Positions 23,392 to 36,647 are shown, numbered from the stretch's first letter. The stretch: DNA of 64,000 nucleotides from Aedes albopictus (GCF_035046485.1 NC_085138.1:340826263-340890262), one strand, 5' to 3'. The notes: generated by a model from the letters alone, not told the origin. A program made the numbers and translations.

Positions 23392-23720
23392 TGAAATGCC
23401 TCTGGAATCCCCCTAAAGCCCCCTCGAACCCTAAGTAACGCACCTGAGATTTTCCAAAGTTTTTACTCCGCAACGCCTCTTAAACCACCCTAAAATACAC
23501 TCGGACCCCATGTAACGCAAGCGAGGCCTTCGGAAACCCCCGGAAACGTTCCTGTAGCCCTTACAAAACCCGTCGAAAATCCTCTGAAACTCTCTGCAAT
23601 GCTTTTGGTAACCCCCTCAGACCTCCGAAAGCCCCCCTTGAGAACTTCTGGTACCCCGCTGTAACCCCTTGGGATCCCCTGAAATGCCCCTGTAACCTTC
23701 CTTTGCTCTCTCCTATAAAC
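23392..23720. repeat. degenerate minisatellite, continued
   Basis: Same words as 22,764-23,095 (TGAAATGCC, CCATGTAACGCA, CCCGTCGAAAAT), again reversed relative to 21,180-21,645. Confidence 0.6.
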
Positions 23721-23838
23721 ACCCCCAAGCCACCGTTGCAATAGTTCCCGTCATTATTCAATATTCTATATAAATATTTCTCCACAATTTGTTTCTGGAG
23801 ATTTCTCCAGGAGATCCATCTGGAGATTATTTGAGGTA

Positions 23839-24050
23839 GGGTCTGGGATTATTTGGGCAGGAGCACCTATTTTGGGCACTTGCTGCTATTACGCAGCCAA
23901 TTTTGAACTGATTAACTTGATTTTTTAAACACGATCAGATACGCACAGTATCTAGCCATGTTCAAAAATTCAAGTCAATCGGTTTGAAATTGACTAAGTT
24001 ATAGCAGCAAGTTCCCAAAATAGGTGCCCCTGCTCAAATGTCCCAGACCC
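23839..24050. mobile_element. small foldback MITE (GGGTCTGGGA ends)
   Basis: The left end is GGGTCTGGGATTATTTGGGC and the right end, inverted, is GGGTCTGGGACATTTGAGCA. The mirrored arms continue through GCACCTATTTTGGG and ACTTGCTGCTAT. 212 bp. Confidence 0.8.
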
Positions 24051-24189
24051 TTTCTTCTCTGGGGATTCTATCAATAATTTCCTCGGAAGATAACGCTAGA
24101 TATTCACTCTTACAATACCACTGGGAGTTCCATTTGGTGTTCTATCTAGTGATTCGGCTAGGAAATCTCTTATAAAGATTTCTTTAGAA

Positions 24190-24965
24190 ATTTCCTGTGG
24201 AATTTTTTAAATTCAAAAGTTTCTTTTTAAGGTATCCCTGGCGTTACTCCTGGATTACTCAGATGATCCCCTTGGAGATGCTGTCAGGATTCCCCCCAGG
24301 AGTAACTTCTAGCGAATAGTCCACAGGGAACTGGTACAATCCACAGAAGGTATCCCTCGTGAAATTCCCACAAGGAGTTTCTGGAGAAATCCACAAATAG
24401 AACTCCTCAATAAATTCTCCAAGCGAAATTCCTGGGGAATCTTCAAAATGAACTTCGGCAAAAACCCTCAAAAGGTACCCCCTAAAATATCCTCCGAAAG
24501 AACTCGCAGAATAACTACTGCAGGTATCGCTGGAGGAATCCCCATGGAAAACTTCTAAAAGAATCTCCAGAAGACTTTTCTTTAGAAAACTTCAGAAGAA
24601 ACTCCAGGAGGAATCCCTATGCATAACTTCTGGGAAATCATCAACTGCTACTTCTGAAGGAATCTCCAGAACTTTTGGAAGATTTCCTTGATGAAACTCC
24701 TGGAGAAACTCTCAGAAGGAACTCCTGAAGGAATCCCCGGGAAAAACTCCTAGAATAACTTTTGCATGCATATCGGTAGAATGAACCCCTGAAGAAATCC
24801 CCAGGGAAATCCCCTGAAGGAATCCCCAGAGAGAAACCTCCATGAGGAATTTCTGGGAAATCTCTAAAAAGAACTTCTTAAGGAATCCCCAGAAGAAATT
24901 CACAGAGACATCTCTAGAAAGAAGTTCGACAGAAATCCATAGGAAGAACTCCTACAAGAGCTCTG
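24190..24965. repeat. degenerate GGAATCCCC/AACTCCT field
   Basis: Loose repetition of GAATCCCCAGGAGAAACTCC-like words. Open frames are shadows. The following 24,966-25,352 shows no gene or element that I can define. Confidence 0.6.
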
Positions 24966-25352
24966 GGGAACCAATGCTCAAACGTTTTGTTTGACTGAAT
25001 CGAATTTTCATCTGTGTCAAACTGATGCTGTTTTTTTGAGTTTTGAAATCCGACGGAAATTGGCGGAGATATGGGCTTGAAAAAATAACATGTTTTTAAG
25101 GGGATGCCCCTAAGCTTTTGTTCGAAAGTGTTAACATATATTTAATAAGTCTATGTTACTGTTTGGCTGAACCTTATAGATTCGAGAACAACTGAACCGA
25201 TTGGTGTAAAAAATTGTATGTGGCAGTTTTTGATAATCTTTAGGGGTTTGAGAACCCCCAGCTTCTAATGAAGGGGATGAAACAGAAATTCTTTCATAAC
25301 TCGAGAATTAATAAAGTAAACGGAACCAAATTTGGCATATAGAGGTTTGTTA

Positions 25353-25513
25353 GGGGCTGTGCATAAACCACGTAGACCAAAATTTGGCAATCTCAGATCC
25401 CCCCTCCCCCCTCGTAGACTTTTGTCCATACAAAAATTTTAAAATTTGTATGGAGCGTAGACTTTGAACAGACCCCCCCTCCCCCCAAAAAGTCTACGTG
25501 GTTTATGGGCCCC
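25353..25513. mobile_element. Harbinger-like MITE, TTA duplication
   Basis: TTA on both sides. Left end GGGGCTGTGCATAAACCACG; right end, inverted, GGGGCCCATAAACCACGTAG. 161 bp with C-run interior. A 3-bp TTA target fits PIF/Harbinger MITEs. A decayed relative lies at about 29,640-29,745. Confidence 0.8.
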
Positions 25514-25722
25514 TTAAGGCAACACATGTTTCTGTGGTAGTGTGAGACCCAATCCTCTTCTAGAGGGTGAAAATGAAACAAAAATTTCTACATATTGTAA
25601 TTAATGAATAAAACCAAAAAAAAAAAAATTTACCCTGTGCGACATGTCCTTCATTTGGAAGGCTGAAGTCCTCTAATTAATAACTATTGGAAAACTCAAT
25701 AAACATTTTGAAGATTTTTTTT

Positions 25723-25860
25723 TGAGAATTTAGCTTTTTCAGTCTAGGGAATCCAAACGATTAAATTAGCATTGAAAAGGGCCAAATCAATTTAGCCGAA
25801 ACGTCGGGCAATGTCAATTTAATCGTTTGGATCCCCTAAACTGAGAAAGCCAAATACTCC
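25723..25860. mobile_element. short TIR element with GAAACGTCGGG core
   Basis: Inverted ends: GAGAATTTAGCTTTTTCAGT on the left against GGAGTATTTGGCTTTCTCAG inverted on the right, then AGGG(G)ATCCAAACGATT on both. The centre holds GGGCC...GCCGAAACGTCGGG, the motif shared with 36,648-37,134 and 40,633-40,961. Confidence 0.7.
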
Positions 25861-26024
25861 AAAGCATTTCATTTACAGTCGAAAATCTTCAGCAAACTGA
25901 AGAAGATACATACCAAATTCCAGTGAAAACGTAACGTAAAGCCTGATCTAGGAGGAAGGAAGACCATGTCCAACATGTTTCGACAGTAAGGCTGCAGAAA
26001 AGCTACTTTTATGAATAACAGCTA

Positions 26025-26945
26025 CAGGGGATAGACAAAATGATCGGGACAGGTAAAATTTTCACTTTTCAAAAAATGTTCAAACAGCTGTAACTTTTTG
26101 TAAAGTGCATCAAAAAATCTGAAATTTTTACTGTAAGTTGGTCAACTAGTTGTGTATCAATAGTCAAAATTTGGGAAAAATCGGGCCATCCTACATGAAG
26201 TTAGAAAGATTCTAGAAAAAGTCCAAATTTTCCGATAGCTAACTTTGAACTGTTATATCTCCGGATTCAATGAACCAAATGCAATGAAATTTTGAGCGAT
26301 CACGACTTATATGATTAGCTTTGAAAAAAGTTTGACTAAACATGAACTTATTAATAAGAAAGAAAGTTACAGCGATTTCATTTATTGTATGATTTTTTAG
26401 TAAATTGGTCTAATTTTAATATGCTTCCCATTACTATTTCAATTTACTGTTGGTTATTTTGTTAATTCCTTTCAAAACATATTCATATTAAGGTCAATTA
26501 GAGGGATTTTAAATAAACTATAATTTCTATATCGAATATTAAAGCGATGTTAAAATTTCCGATAATTTGGTTTTATATCGGAAAAATAATCTAAGCGCTA
26601 TAATTTTCTTCTGTGTTAACAATTTTAGGTTATGTCAAATGTTTTTCAAAGCTAATCATATAAGTCATGATCGCTCAGAATTTCATTGCATTTGGTTCAT
26701 TGAATCCGGAGATATAACAGTTCAAAGTTAGCTATCGGATAATTTTGACTTTTTCTAGAATCTTTCTAACTTCATGTAGGATAGCCCGATCTTTCCCAAA
26801 TTTTGACCATTGATACACAACTAGTTGACCAACTTACAGTAAAAATTTCAGATTTTTTGATGCACTTTTCAAAAAGTTACAGCTGTTTGAACATTTTTTG
26901 AAAAGTGAAAATTTTACCTGTCCCGATCATTTTGTCTATCCCCTG
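26025..26945. mobile_element. CAGGGGATA foldback TIR element, copy 2
   Basis: TA on both sides. Ends CAGGGGATAGACAAAATGAT and inverse. The arms share GGGACAGGTAAAATTTTCAC and the whole GTTATATCTCCGGATTCAAT region with copy 1 at 18,036. 921 bp, no coding capacity. From 26,948 to 27,620 I see no gene. Confidence 0.92.
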
Positions 26946-27624
26946 TACAAGACTATTATTTTGTCAATGGCCTTTTATCTGGTATCAGTTTACATTACTT
27001 TGATACCACACAGACACAATATCATATAAATGGAAACGAGCTTTTTTTCGCATTCTAGGCAAATGGAGCAAGGTACCGTTTTGAATTTACAATATACTCG
27101 TACATACATATCGTACCATCCTTTTATGATGACAAATGCTTTCTGTACAATCGTACGACGTTACGTCCCAGATGGAGATGGCATTTGGTGCACAAAGCTA
27201 TTGGAAAAATTGTGACGCTCTAGCAAGGGCTATATAGTGATGCAATGCCAACCTAGCTTCTTCGAATGGGGAATTGAGTCACTAGAAAAATAAATCGTGT
27301 GCACCGTCAGAATGAGGGTCTTGCTTCCGTACGAGACGGCTCCACTGCACTGTGGGGAATACAACTGGTTTGACATATACTTTCCGGACCGGAATACGTC
27401 GGAATATGGTTGAGAGGGAGCGACGACGATCAGACGTCAAAAGTGCCGTACTCAAGTGGCATGTACCTGATGCTGAGCGAAACCAATTGATCGAGAATCG
27501 GTTGGTTCAATTTATGTGAACAGCATTTTTGGGTTCCAAGCTGATACTGAATCCTTGTGAAACGAAGCCGGTGTATGGAGTGATAGGTACTTCAGAAGCT
27601 AATTATGGAATTTAAGACTTTTAA

Positions 27625-29157
27625 CCCTTTGGAGCCGGAGGGGTCATATACGACCTCAACATAGAACCCATTCGATAAAACAGAATACAGCCTTCAGCAA
27701 ACTTGTTGCAAATTGAGTTTTCTATTAGGGAAAAATGGGAATATTTGATTTGATTGATAACCTAGAACATCATGAACATCCTGATATTTGAAAAAACGAA
27801 ATAATTGACATACCAGTTGATCTAAAAACTAAAATTGAATGTGGGTTACGTTTATGTGTATTCATTCAGCCTTCGTCAAGAACATCATACACAGGGAAAA
27901 AACTCTACACAGTGGCTGAGTTAGTCTTACTCAGAAGTCGAAAAATCCTTTGTTTTCTTACTCAGTTTCCGTTAAAAGTGGGACAACCCATTGTCAATGG
28001 GTTGTACCGCTTTTAGCCGAAACTGAGTAAGAAAACAAAGGATTTCTCAACTTCTGAGTAAGGCCAACTCAGTCATTGAGTAGAAATTTTTCTCGGTGTA
28101 AGGAGTTTTATATTCTAGGATGTTCTAGGTGTTCCAAACTGTCCTGTAGTGAAGTTCTTCAAATCTACAAGAAAAACTTTATGTTTGTTCGATATAAATA
28201 ATAGTATTGCATAAGCTGTTGGGATTCGCGCAGCTCTTGAAATCTCACATGTCATTTAAAGACACTGAATGGATATTCCAGTTCAGCCAAACTACCTAGG
28301 AGTTCAGGACTTCAGGTCTACACTCGTAACAACAGCCATATCTGCTAAACTGGGTAACGTTGCATATTTATCCTTGGTTACTGGACCAATCTGAAGTCTC
28401 CTTTTTTTATTATAATCCTTTGGGACATTCAGCTTCGTCCAAACTATTCTATAATAAAGTCCTTCAAATCTACAAGAAAAACTTTATGTATTTTGACCAT
28501 AAATAGTTGCACAGCATAATCTGCTGAGATCCGTGAAGCTCTTGAAATCTCAAATCTCATTTCGAAACACTATGGGAATGCTCCAGGTCAGCCAAACTAT
28601 CTTTGAGGTCAGAACTTCAGGTCTACACTCGTAACATCAGCTATACCTGACATACTGAGGAACGTTTCATAATCAATCGTGGTGACTGGACCAATCTAAT
28701 ACTATATATTTTTATGAACCTTTGGGACATTGAGGGTCGTCAAAACCATCCTGAAGTTTAGCTCTTGATAGTAACAGTAGTTATTCTCACAATGAACTTT
28801 AAGCTGTAATCTGTAATCCCCCTGGCATATCCATGAGTCAACACTACTCCGGAGCATTTGCCACTACGTTTTGTAGTGTTACATAATCCGCTGTACTTGC
28901 CTAAGCAGTTAGAGAACAATTCAGACGACTTACTGGACATAAACGATTACAAATCGTAGCTTTTAATTAACGAAGTTACCGTTACACCCATAGACTTAAG
29001 GATCTAAACTCAAGAATAGTTTTGATGACCTTGGATATCCAGAAACAAAATTCTTCATAATATTATACCGTTTTTATGCTATTTGTTGGTCAATAACTAC
29101 AGATAATCGTAGAAAAAACTCCATAATCACGCTTGGAAAAATTCCGGCTTCGGAGGG
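27625..29157. mobile_element. TTAA-flanked piggyBac-like foldback element, short copy
   Basis: TTAA at 27,621-27,624 and 29,158-29,161. Ends: CCCTTTGGAGCCGGAGGGG on the left, CCCTCCGAAGCCGGAATTTT inverted on the right. Inside, diverged monomers of about 150 bp repeat with landmark CCAAACT at about 28,134, 28,288, 28,437 and 28,588. The last part (28,930-29,050) is the same monomer in opposite orientation, giving a foldback layout. The whole unit reappears inverted at 43,018-54,478. TTAA target and CCCT tips are piggyBac-like, but there is no transposase. A 209-bp MITE is inserted at 27,890. Confidence 0.85.
27890..28098. mobile_element. palindromic MITE inserted in the TTAA element
   Basis: TA duplication. 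Left end CACAGGGAAAAAACTCTAC; right end, inverted, CACCGAGAAAAATTTCTAC. Arms of about 100 bp mirror each other around CATTGTCAATG. The matching point of the long copy (near 54,190) lacks it, which confirms the boundaries. Confidence 0.88.
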
Positions 29158-29161
29158 TTAA

Positions 29162-32137
29162 AGCAATTGGGTCGACGAATGTGTACCACCTTGCGAAGAA
29201 TGATATTGTAGGAACCATATCCACCTGAAGTTTGAATGGAGAAAAAAAAAACTTTGCACAACATTTTTCCTAGCTTCAAAACAAAAACCACAACAGAAGA
29301 CGAAAACATTCCATACTCATACGCTGATTCAAGTATGTAAAGCAAAACAAAATTGTTGAGACACTGAGTGTGACGTGTAAAAATGTTATCCGTGAGGGCA
29401 AGTGGCGAACCACAGCGTGCTGAAAAATAAAAATCTTTGAACTTGCTGCAAAGCTTCCAGCAGCCCTACTGTATGGTATGACATTTTATAAGGCTTTTGT
29501 TTTGGAAAGAATGATGTTGCTGCATATTTCATCTTCTTACGTTGCAGCCAGCTTCTCAGCTCCGGACCGGAAATCGAACCCGCTACCCTCAACAGGGCCT
29601 GTCCGTAAGACTCTTAGAAGGGACGGGGGATAGGGCCAAAGTTAACGCTCCACCCAATTTTTTTATGAACAAAAGTATAAGAAGGTAAAGGGGGGGTCTG
29701 AGATGGCCAAAAATGAGTCTACGTAGTTTATAGACAGCGCAACATGAGGATTACAAAGTCTAGGATGCGTATTCTATTAAACCAATAAAAGAACATAACA
29801 AAGCAGTTTTTCCCTATCTACAACAAAAGAAAATCCGTCAATAAATCTCATACTCCAGAGGTTTACATCTTCATTACGTGAGATTCCCAACCCACTTTAA
29901 ATGCAAATCTGAAAGCTCATTCTTCACCATCCATTAGCTTGTCATCAATCCGAGAAAGCAGCACCAGCAGAGCCTCTGTCCTCCATCGTTTGATGAAAAG
30001 ACGGAGACAGTCTGCCTCACGGTTAGATCCAGAAAGTGAAAACCAATTCCCCCGGTCGATACGAAAATGATTGAAAGCTCGCGCGCACATGAGCATCCCA
30101 GCTCTGGCTGGGGACATCAACCCGGCCGGAGTGAGGGATAATGATGAAGATGGCGACGGTGTACCTTAGCGTGCTTCTGGAAGAATTTTGATTTTCACCA
30201 CCACCACCATCGTCATCAGTCGAGCCACTTTGTTGTCGAGTTTTCCTCACAGGCAAAGGGTCTTTCACAGTGATTCAATAGTACTGGCCAGAATGTGAGC
30301 ATGAGCATGACCACTGCAGAACTCTGGCATTCCTCAATCATTGGAATACAGAGTGGAGCACTCTTACAATACTCTTACAATCGTAAATGAAAACAGCAGA
30401 CCAACCCCTAAATCTCCAAGTATTTCAAATGTTACAAAAATTTGCCAGTTTTGGACACCAAATATGGCACAGTGCTGTCGAGAGATCAATTTCAAATCGC
30501 AGATGATTGGGTTTTTATATCCACACGCTTGTCATCACTTCCCGTGCGTTCTCTGCTCATCACGATACATTGCCATTTTTTCCGTATCACTAAGAACGCT
30601 CATCATTCTCATCCTATACGCCGTGCGTATGTATTGTGGACCCGTGTACGTCAGTGCTCATTACGTGCGTCATGATTATTCTTCTAAATTGGATCAAATT
30701 CTATCAGTAAGGAGTGGGTTTAGATTTAAACAACCTGAGAATGAGACTTTATTCCTCTTCGCTTTACCAAATATCATTGATGAGAGTCATCATTTTCGAA
30801 GAAAGCCAATTTGTGAATCTCAAAATTAAATCTTCGGTAATCAAACGTTTCGGAGCTCATGGCAGGAATCCGTGCTTGGATCGTTTGGAAATGGAAGGGA
30901 AAAGCTTTTCTGTTTTCGCCTTCGGTGAGTTGTTGATAAGAATCTGACGATGACGAATTATAGACGTTTATTTGGCCCGATGAAATCAAACGATTAGCGT
31001 CAATCATTTCTGTATAACCAAGTCGTTTGAGTCTTGAGTAATCACATCTTATAAACATCTGTCATGCATTCAACCTCAGACGATACTGAAACACATTCAA
31101 CGAATTACTGTTCTCGAAGTCTTAAATTCTTCTTGTGAGCATTAATGTTATCTGAGGTAACTATCACCAGTGATTCACCACCGAGATGCGTTAAGTTCTA
31201 AATTGCTTCTCCTGTCAGCATTTTTTTTGTCATTTGATCATTTTTGAATATGAAGGGTTTTTTTTCCTAATTCCCGTCAAACTAAGCTCGACCAATAATG
31301 ATCGGTATGACGGGAATTAGCGCATATGACGAAGTAAATTTTTATCCTATATTGTGTGCCTGGCATTTACTTACAGTATCTTACTCTTTACTCAAGAAAG
31401 GAAAGTAAATTGATAGTACATCCGAACCTCCATTTAGGTAACGAGTCGGGATTCCCTAAATAGAACTTTTACCTAAATGGATTTTATGATAGCAAAGAAT
31501 TTTGACAAGGGCAACCCAAGCAACACACTTGGACATTAATAAGTTCCTGTAATTTGTATGCAACTATATTGAAAGTTATGCCATTTGAACCAACCGTCTT
31601 ATTAACGACTAAATTGCAACCAAAAAAGCGCAAGAGGTGGAGCCAATATAAAACATCCATTCGTGATATAAACGGTTTTAATACGCAATCGAATTATAAC
31701 CAAGATACAACTTATAGTCGACTTAAAAAATGGTGACCGATTCGACAACTAGTCAGCTAGTCACCACATTCGTCACTGCCAGTTATTATGCATCAGTAGT
31801 TTCGTTCATGTAATTAATAAAGTGTGTGCATAAATATACCGCAAATAAGGCTGACCGAGAACGTCAATTTGTGTGCCGTTCTACATTTATCGGTAAGTTA
31901 CGCACTTTAGCTCCATATTCTCAACGCGCCTCAGTCTACCTATCATTTTGCGAGTGAAAATTTAGGCATTTGTGGTAAAAATTAACTCGCCATAATGCTT
32001 TGCCGGAGTGCATATCAGCAGCTTATTTAATGCACCCATAAAACGCTGAATATAATTTTATAATTTAGAACGATACTATTTGCTGAATCATGTTTATGGG
32101 AATCCGTATTGACAAAGTACAACAATGCTGCACATGG
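29162..32137. other. mixed non-genic DNA with small relics
   Basis: No supported gene; the 162-codon frame at 30,341-30,829 has no protein-like features. Relics: a tRNA-like B-box (GGTTCGATTTCC, minus strand, about 29,562-29,620), a decayed relative of the 25,353 MITE (29,640-29,745), and two short hairpins, TAATTCCCGTCA/TGACGGGAATTA at 31,279-31,319 and CCATTTAGGTAA/TTACCTAAATGG at 31,430-31,480. Confidence 0.45.
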
Positions 32138-32139
32138 TA

Positions 32140-32381
32140 CACGGAACCGCCAAACTACCAAAAATTGGATTCTTCAATCTTTCACATTCAACCCAAATTT
32201 GGGTAAATCTACTGTTACCCAAAATAGGCTTATTGGCCTTAAGGACCCCCGTTGAATAGACGCATATACAAAACTCTGTGGGGAGAGAGGAAAAACAACC
32301 TAATTTTGGGTAACTAATCAATTTGATATACTCATTTCAGGGTAAAATCGACCCAAAATAAGGTAGTTTGAATTTTCCGTA
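32140..32381. mobile_element. TIR element (CACGGAACCGCCAAACTACC ends)
   Basis: TA flanks. Left CACGGAACCGCCAAACTACC; right inverted TACGGAAAATTCAAACTACC. The interior carries repeated TTTGGGTAA / TTACCCAAA words. 242 bp. From 32,384 to 33,400 only AT-rich sequence with no gene is visible. Confidence 0.75.
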
Positions 32382-33414
32382 TAGGAAATAAATCAACACT
32401 GATTTTTCATTTGGGCCTAACTGACATTTTCGAGTTCTCTTCATCGATCATCTCTTTGTGTTATCACAGAATTTGTATTGAGTTTTCCAAAGATTTTTTG
32501 GTTGAAATGCGAAGAAGACGACTACATGTTGCTATAGAAACAAAAATAATAATGATTTTGTTTGTTTTGTTAGCGAAAGAGAGAGTCGACGAAGAGAAAT
32601 CGATCAAGTTAGTTAGGACCTTATGAAAAACCATTGTCAAAATAATAAAAAAAGCAGACACTTGGACTGGTACTTCCCATTTACGTCGACAAGAGGCTGT
32701 TCATTTATTACGTACCGAAAGTTTCACGTTTTTTGTAAAAAATGTAAACCCCTTTGTAAAATTTTTCGTGGGAAACTCCCAATATTTTTGTACGTTACGT
32801 TAGATTTCTCAAAACCCCATATATTCAAATCTTCCCAGTGGTTGGTACCAGTCTTTCAGTACTGCTAAATGAGGCAGATTTTTTTTTATTGGGTCAATCA
32901 GATTTTTTTTTTCTATTTTACTACTTTAATTTTATAAAATTTGGAATATGTCGATAAATTTATGAAGAAAAGGTTACATTTTATTTGTACATGATTTCGT
33001 TATTTTTGAAACATTTTGGTTTTTTATAGTGCATTTTATATTTTTCGTGATCACAAAAACATTTTGCCGCACATTTTGGAACTCCTGTCAAAATTGTTCG
33101 TTATGTTCTAAAGAAGTTCCAGGTGCAACATGTTTATAACAATCAGAATCAATGTTTTGGTTGATTTGGTTTGTAAACGGTTGTAACTAAGATTCGTTGA
33201 AACAATCAGATTATACTTTAGTTACAAATTGCTTTCGAAAGTTTCGACTAATGATGACGTTTGTTTTCATTTTGCTAGTTGTTATAAAACTGTTACACCT
33301 CAGTTTGGCATTAACAACAGGATTTTAATAGGTTTTAATTTTGTTTGTTTCATGAAAACTCAGTTGCAACATGTTTGCAACGATGATCATTTCCATTTTA
33401 GTTGCAGGTGCTAC

Positions 33415-34865
33415 TTGGGAAGTGGCTTGCAGATGCAAAGGGGAGGGGATCTAGGCTTTCAGATGTAAAGGGGGGATGGTCAGAGCGATTTCAAGGGAGT
33501 TTTCAGGGAAGGGCGTCAGAGGCGTTTCCAGGTGTTTCAGGGCATTTCAGGAGGATTCAGAGGGCTTTTAGGGGGCTTCATATGCTCTCAGGTGAACTTC
33601 ACGGGAGTTTCAGAGGCGTTCCAAATCGTTTCAAAGCGTTTCAGGGCGTTTCAGGAGATTTCAGAAGTATTTTAGGGGGCTTCAGAGGCTTTCAGGTGCG
33701 TTTCAAATGGATTTTATTTGTGTTTCGGGGGTGCTTCAAGGCGTTTTAGGGGGTTTCAGAGAGGTTTTGTGGGACTTCAGAAACTCACAGGTTAGTTTTA
33801 CGGAGGTTCCTTGGGGGTGTCAGAAGCGTTCCAAAACGTTTCAAGGTGTTTCAATGCATTTCAGGGTGTTTCATGGCCTTTCAGGAGGTTTCAGGAGGTT
33901 TAAGGGTGCCTGGTGAATTTGAAGGAAGTTCAATAGGAATTTTAGAGGCGTTTCAAAGCGTTTCAAGGTGTTTCATGGCATTTTATTGCATTTCAGAAGG
34001 TTTAAGGGGCCTTAAGGGGGCTTCAGAGGCTCGCAGATGAATTTCACGGAGGTTTCATAGGTATTTCAGAGGCGTTTCAAGGCGTTCCAAGGCATTTCAA
34101 TGCGTTTCAGGGTGTTTCAAAGCTATTTAGGAGGTTTCCGATGTATTTGAGGGGGCATAAGAGGTCCGCAGGTGAATTTCACGGAGGTTACATGAGGGTT
34201 TCAGAGGTGTTTCAAGGCGTTTCAGAAGGATTCACAGGGGCATTAGGGAGCTACAAAGGCTCTCAGGTGACTTTCACGCAGGTTCTAAAGGGGTTTAGAT
34301 GCATTTCACTGCGTTCCAGGGTGCTTCAGGATGTTTCACAGGAGTTTCAGTGGGCTTTAGAGGCTCTCAGATTAATTTACGGAGGTATTACAGGGATTTT
34401 AGAGGCGTTACAGAGCCTTTCAAAGCGTTTCAAGGTGTTTTAATGCGTTTCAGGGCGTTTCAATGCGTTACAAGAGATTTCAAAGAGGTTTAAGAGGGCT
34501 TCAGGGGCTCGCAGGCGAATTTCTCGCAGGTTCCATAGGGGTTTCAGAGGAGTTTCAAGGCGTTTCAAAGCGTTTCAAGGCATTTCAAGGCGTTTAAAGG
34601 TGTTCCAAAGCGTTTCAACGCGTTTCAAGAGGGTAAAGGAGGCCTTAGTGGCTCATGGGTTTTCATAGGGGTTTTGAAGGCATTTTAAAGCGTTTCAAGG
34701 TGTTTCAATGCGTTTCAGGTCGTTTCAAAAAATTTCAGAGTGGTTTCAGGGGCGTTTAGAGACTCTCAGATAAATTTCATGAAGATTTCATGGGGGTTCT
34801 AGAGGCGTTTCAAAGAGTTTCAAGGCATCTCAATGGTCTTTAGAACGGTTTCAGGGGTATATAAA
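33415..34865. repeat. degenerate TTTCAGGGCGTTTCAAGG minisatellite field
   Basis: About 1.4 kb of TTTCAAGGCGTTTC, TTTCAGGGG and GCTTCAGAGGCTC words, with a looser higher-order period marked by recurring 'CTCGCAGGTGAATTTCACGG'-like blocks. Several plus-strand frames of 60-115 codons are only shadows: all show the same F-R/Q-G/F-Q-G motif. Confidence 0.8.
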
Positions 34866-35120
34866 TGTATTTTTATTTCTCCTCTATTGCGTAAATTTTT
34901 TAGAGACAACCAAATATGTAGTAGATTCAATGACCTATACTCATAGAAGTTCTTGGAGATGAAATGACAATGAACTCACCACTTGATAGCACATAACTAC
35001 ATGAGGCTGTGTAAGCATAAATTTCATTCATAATGCTCCAATCGATCACTGATTATACTTGTAGATCAGATGGCCTTAATTTCAGGGAGTTCTCGGATAC
35101 TCCTATACATAGACGTAGTT

Positions 35121-35141
35121 GGGGGGGGGGGGGGGGGGGGG
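35121..35141 (+). repeat. G21 homopolymer
   Basis: An uninterrupted run of 21 G after GACGTAGTT. A likely G-quadruplex former and a likely length-variable or sequencing-sensitive site. The open frame starting across it is rejected. Confidence 0.9.
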
Positions 35142-35529
35142 CGAAGCTCTCCAAAATTGGACAAAATTCATCTTTTTTCAGTCCAATGCACTAGTTTTCA
35201 CGTGTATATGCCTGAATATGCATCGATATTTTCCGCATTCGATTGGTTTTGAGAGGCCTTTTACGTTTACGTCTGATCGATGCTCGTTCTCAGTATGCTC
35301 TACACCGGTCCGGAAAGTATATGCCAACCGAACTTTATTTCTCGAAACTGTAGGTAAGCGAACCAGACGTCTTCTGAAACCAACATTCTTATTCCGACGA
35401 CGATTGTGGATTTATTTTTCCTGTGACTCAATCCCGTTGGCAATAAGGTAAATATGTGCATAAATAGAAATGCATAAGCTGCAAAGCTTGGAAGCAACGG
35501 GATGGATTTTCAATACATTTGTAGATATA

Positions 35530-35872
35530 CACTACCTGTCAAAAGTACGGACTCACAAAAAGTATTGCAACAATATTGCATCACAAATTTGGAAATCACT
35601 CAAAGGGGCTTTTCCCTCTTACAAAATTAAAAGCTAAAAATAAATAAATAAATAAATAATATTGCATCACCCTGACTCACCTCAATTTCTCCAAACACTG
35701 AAGACCTACGAAGATGCTGTCTTCAGCAAAGTTATTCAAGAGCCCAAGAGCAACAACTTTTTTGAAGGCGGCATTTTTGTAGCTATTCTAGTTTTAGAGA
35801 TATCGAGGTGAATCAGGGTGATGCAATATTGTTGCAATACTTTTTCTGAGTCCGTACTCATGACGGGTAGTG
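35530..35872. mobile_element. mariner-like MITE (CACTACC ends)
   Basis: TA flanks. Left CACTACCTGTCAAAAGTACG; right inverted CACTACCCGTCATGAGTACG. Both arms continue with GGACTCA and AGTATTGCAACAATATTGCA. 343 bp, no transposase. A TA target and a CACTACC tip fit Tc1/mariner. Confidence 0.88.
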
Positions 35873-36647
35873 TATGTATCAGCTGGTGAACATATCTTCG
35901 AACGGTTGAGCAGCGGGCAAACGTTCGCTATTTTTTCTTGGTCGAGCTTCTCTAGAGAATCGGCAGAACTATGTCGAAGTGAAAGTTTTGGTATATTTCT
36001 TTTCAAACTTATGTATCATTAGCTTTATTCTGTGCTAAGTTCACTAATTACACAAGTTTACAAAATAAAACGAAAGTAGTGAACTTCTGTCAACGACCAA
36101 AATTTTTTAAGCACAATTTAGTGCTGATTTCGAAACCGACCTTCAAAAAATTTTAAGTAGAACAGTTTTTGAGATTTAGCTCAATATCGAGTTTTGCAAC
36201 TTTTCAAAATATGTAATTTACTTAAATTCAAATATATTGCTTTTTGTTCAACCAATTTTAAATCTTTTTCCATAAATTAAAAGCTGAATACAATACCATT
36301 CGATCATCTGAATACAGGTTTTGCGTCAGATTGATGAAACTCAAGATATTGGCGAGTTTTAGGGACGATCTTTTTAAATTTTAGCAAAAATTCCAAACAG
36401 TTTTTGAAGAAATGTATTTTTCTCGATATGAAAAAAAAACACTTAAAAATTCTTTCTCGACGTTAATATGACATATCATATGTAGGCAAGTTACAGTAAA
36501 AATTTCAGCTCAATCGGAGCATTGATTACGGAGAATGAGATGTTTGAAGTGAGCGACTTTGCTTAAAAATAGAACAAAAATCGATTTCAAATCATCAACC
36601 TTGTATGGAAAGTCGAAAAAATTTCCGCTCTACTGTAATTTTTTTCT

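Noticed and set aside
30341..30829. 162-codon plus-strand frame
   Set aside because: No domain, no upstream signal, overlapped by other frames of similar length; length is possible by chance in 64 kb.
33402..34493. Several 60-115-codon plus-strand frames
   Set aside because: Shadows of the TTTCAGGGCGTTTC minisatellite.
35119..35451. Gly-starting 110-codon frame
   Set aside because: Its start is the G21 tract; the rest has no protein-like pattern.
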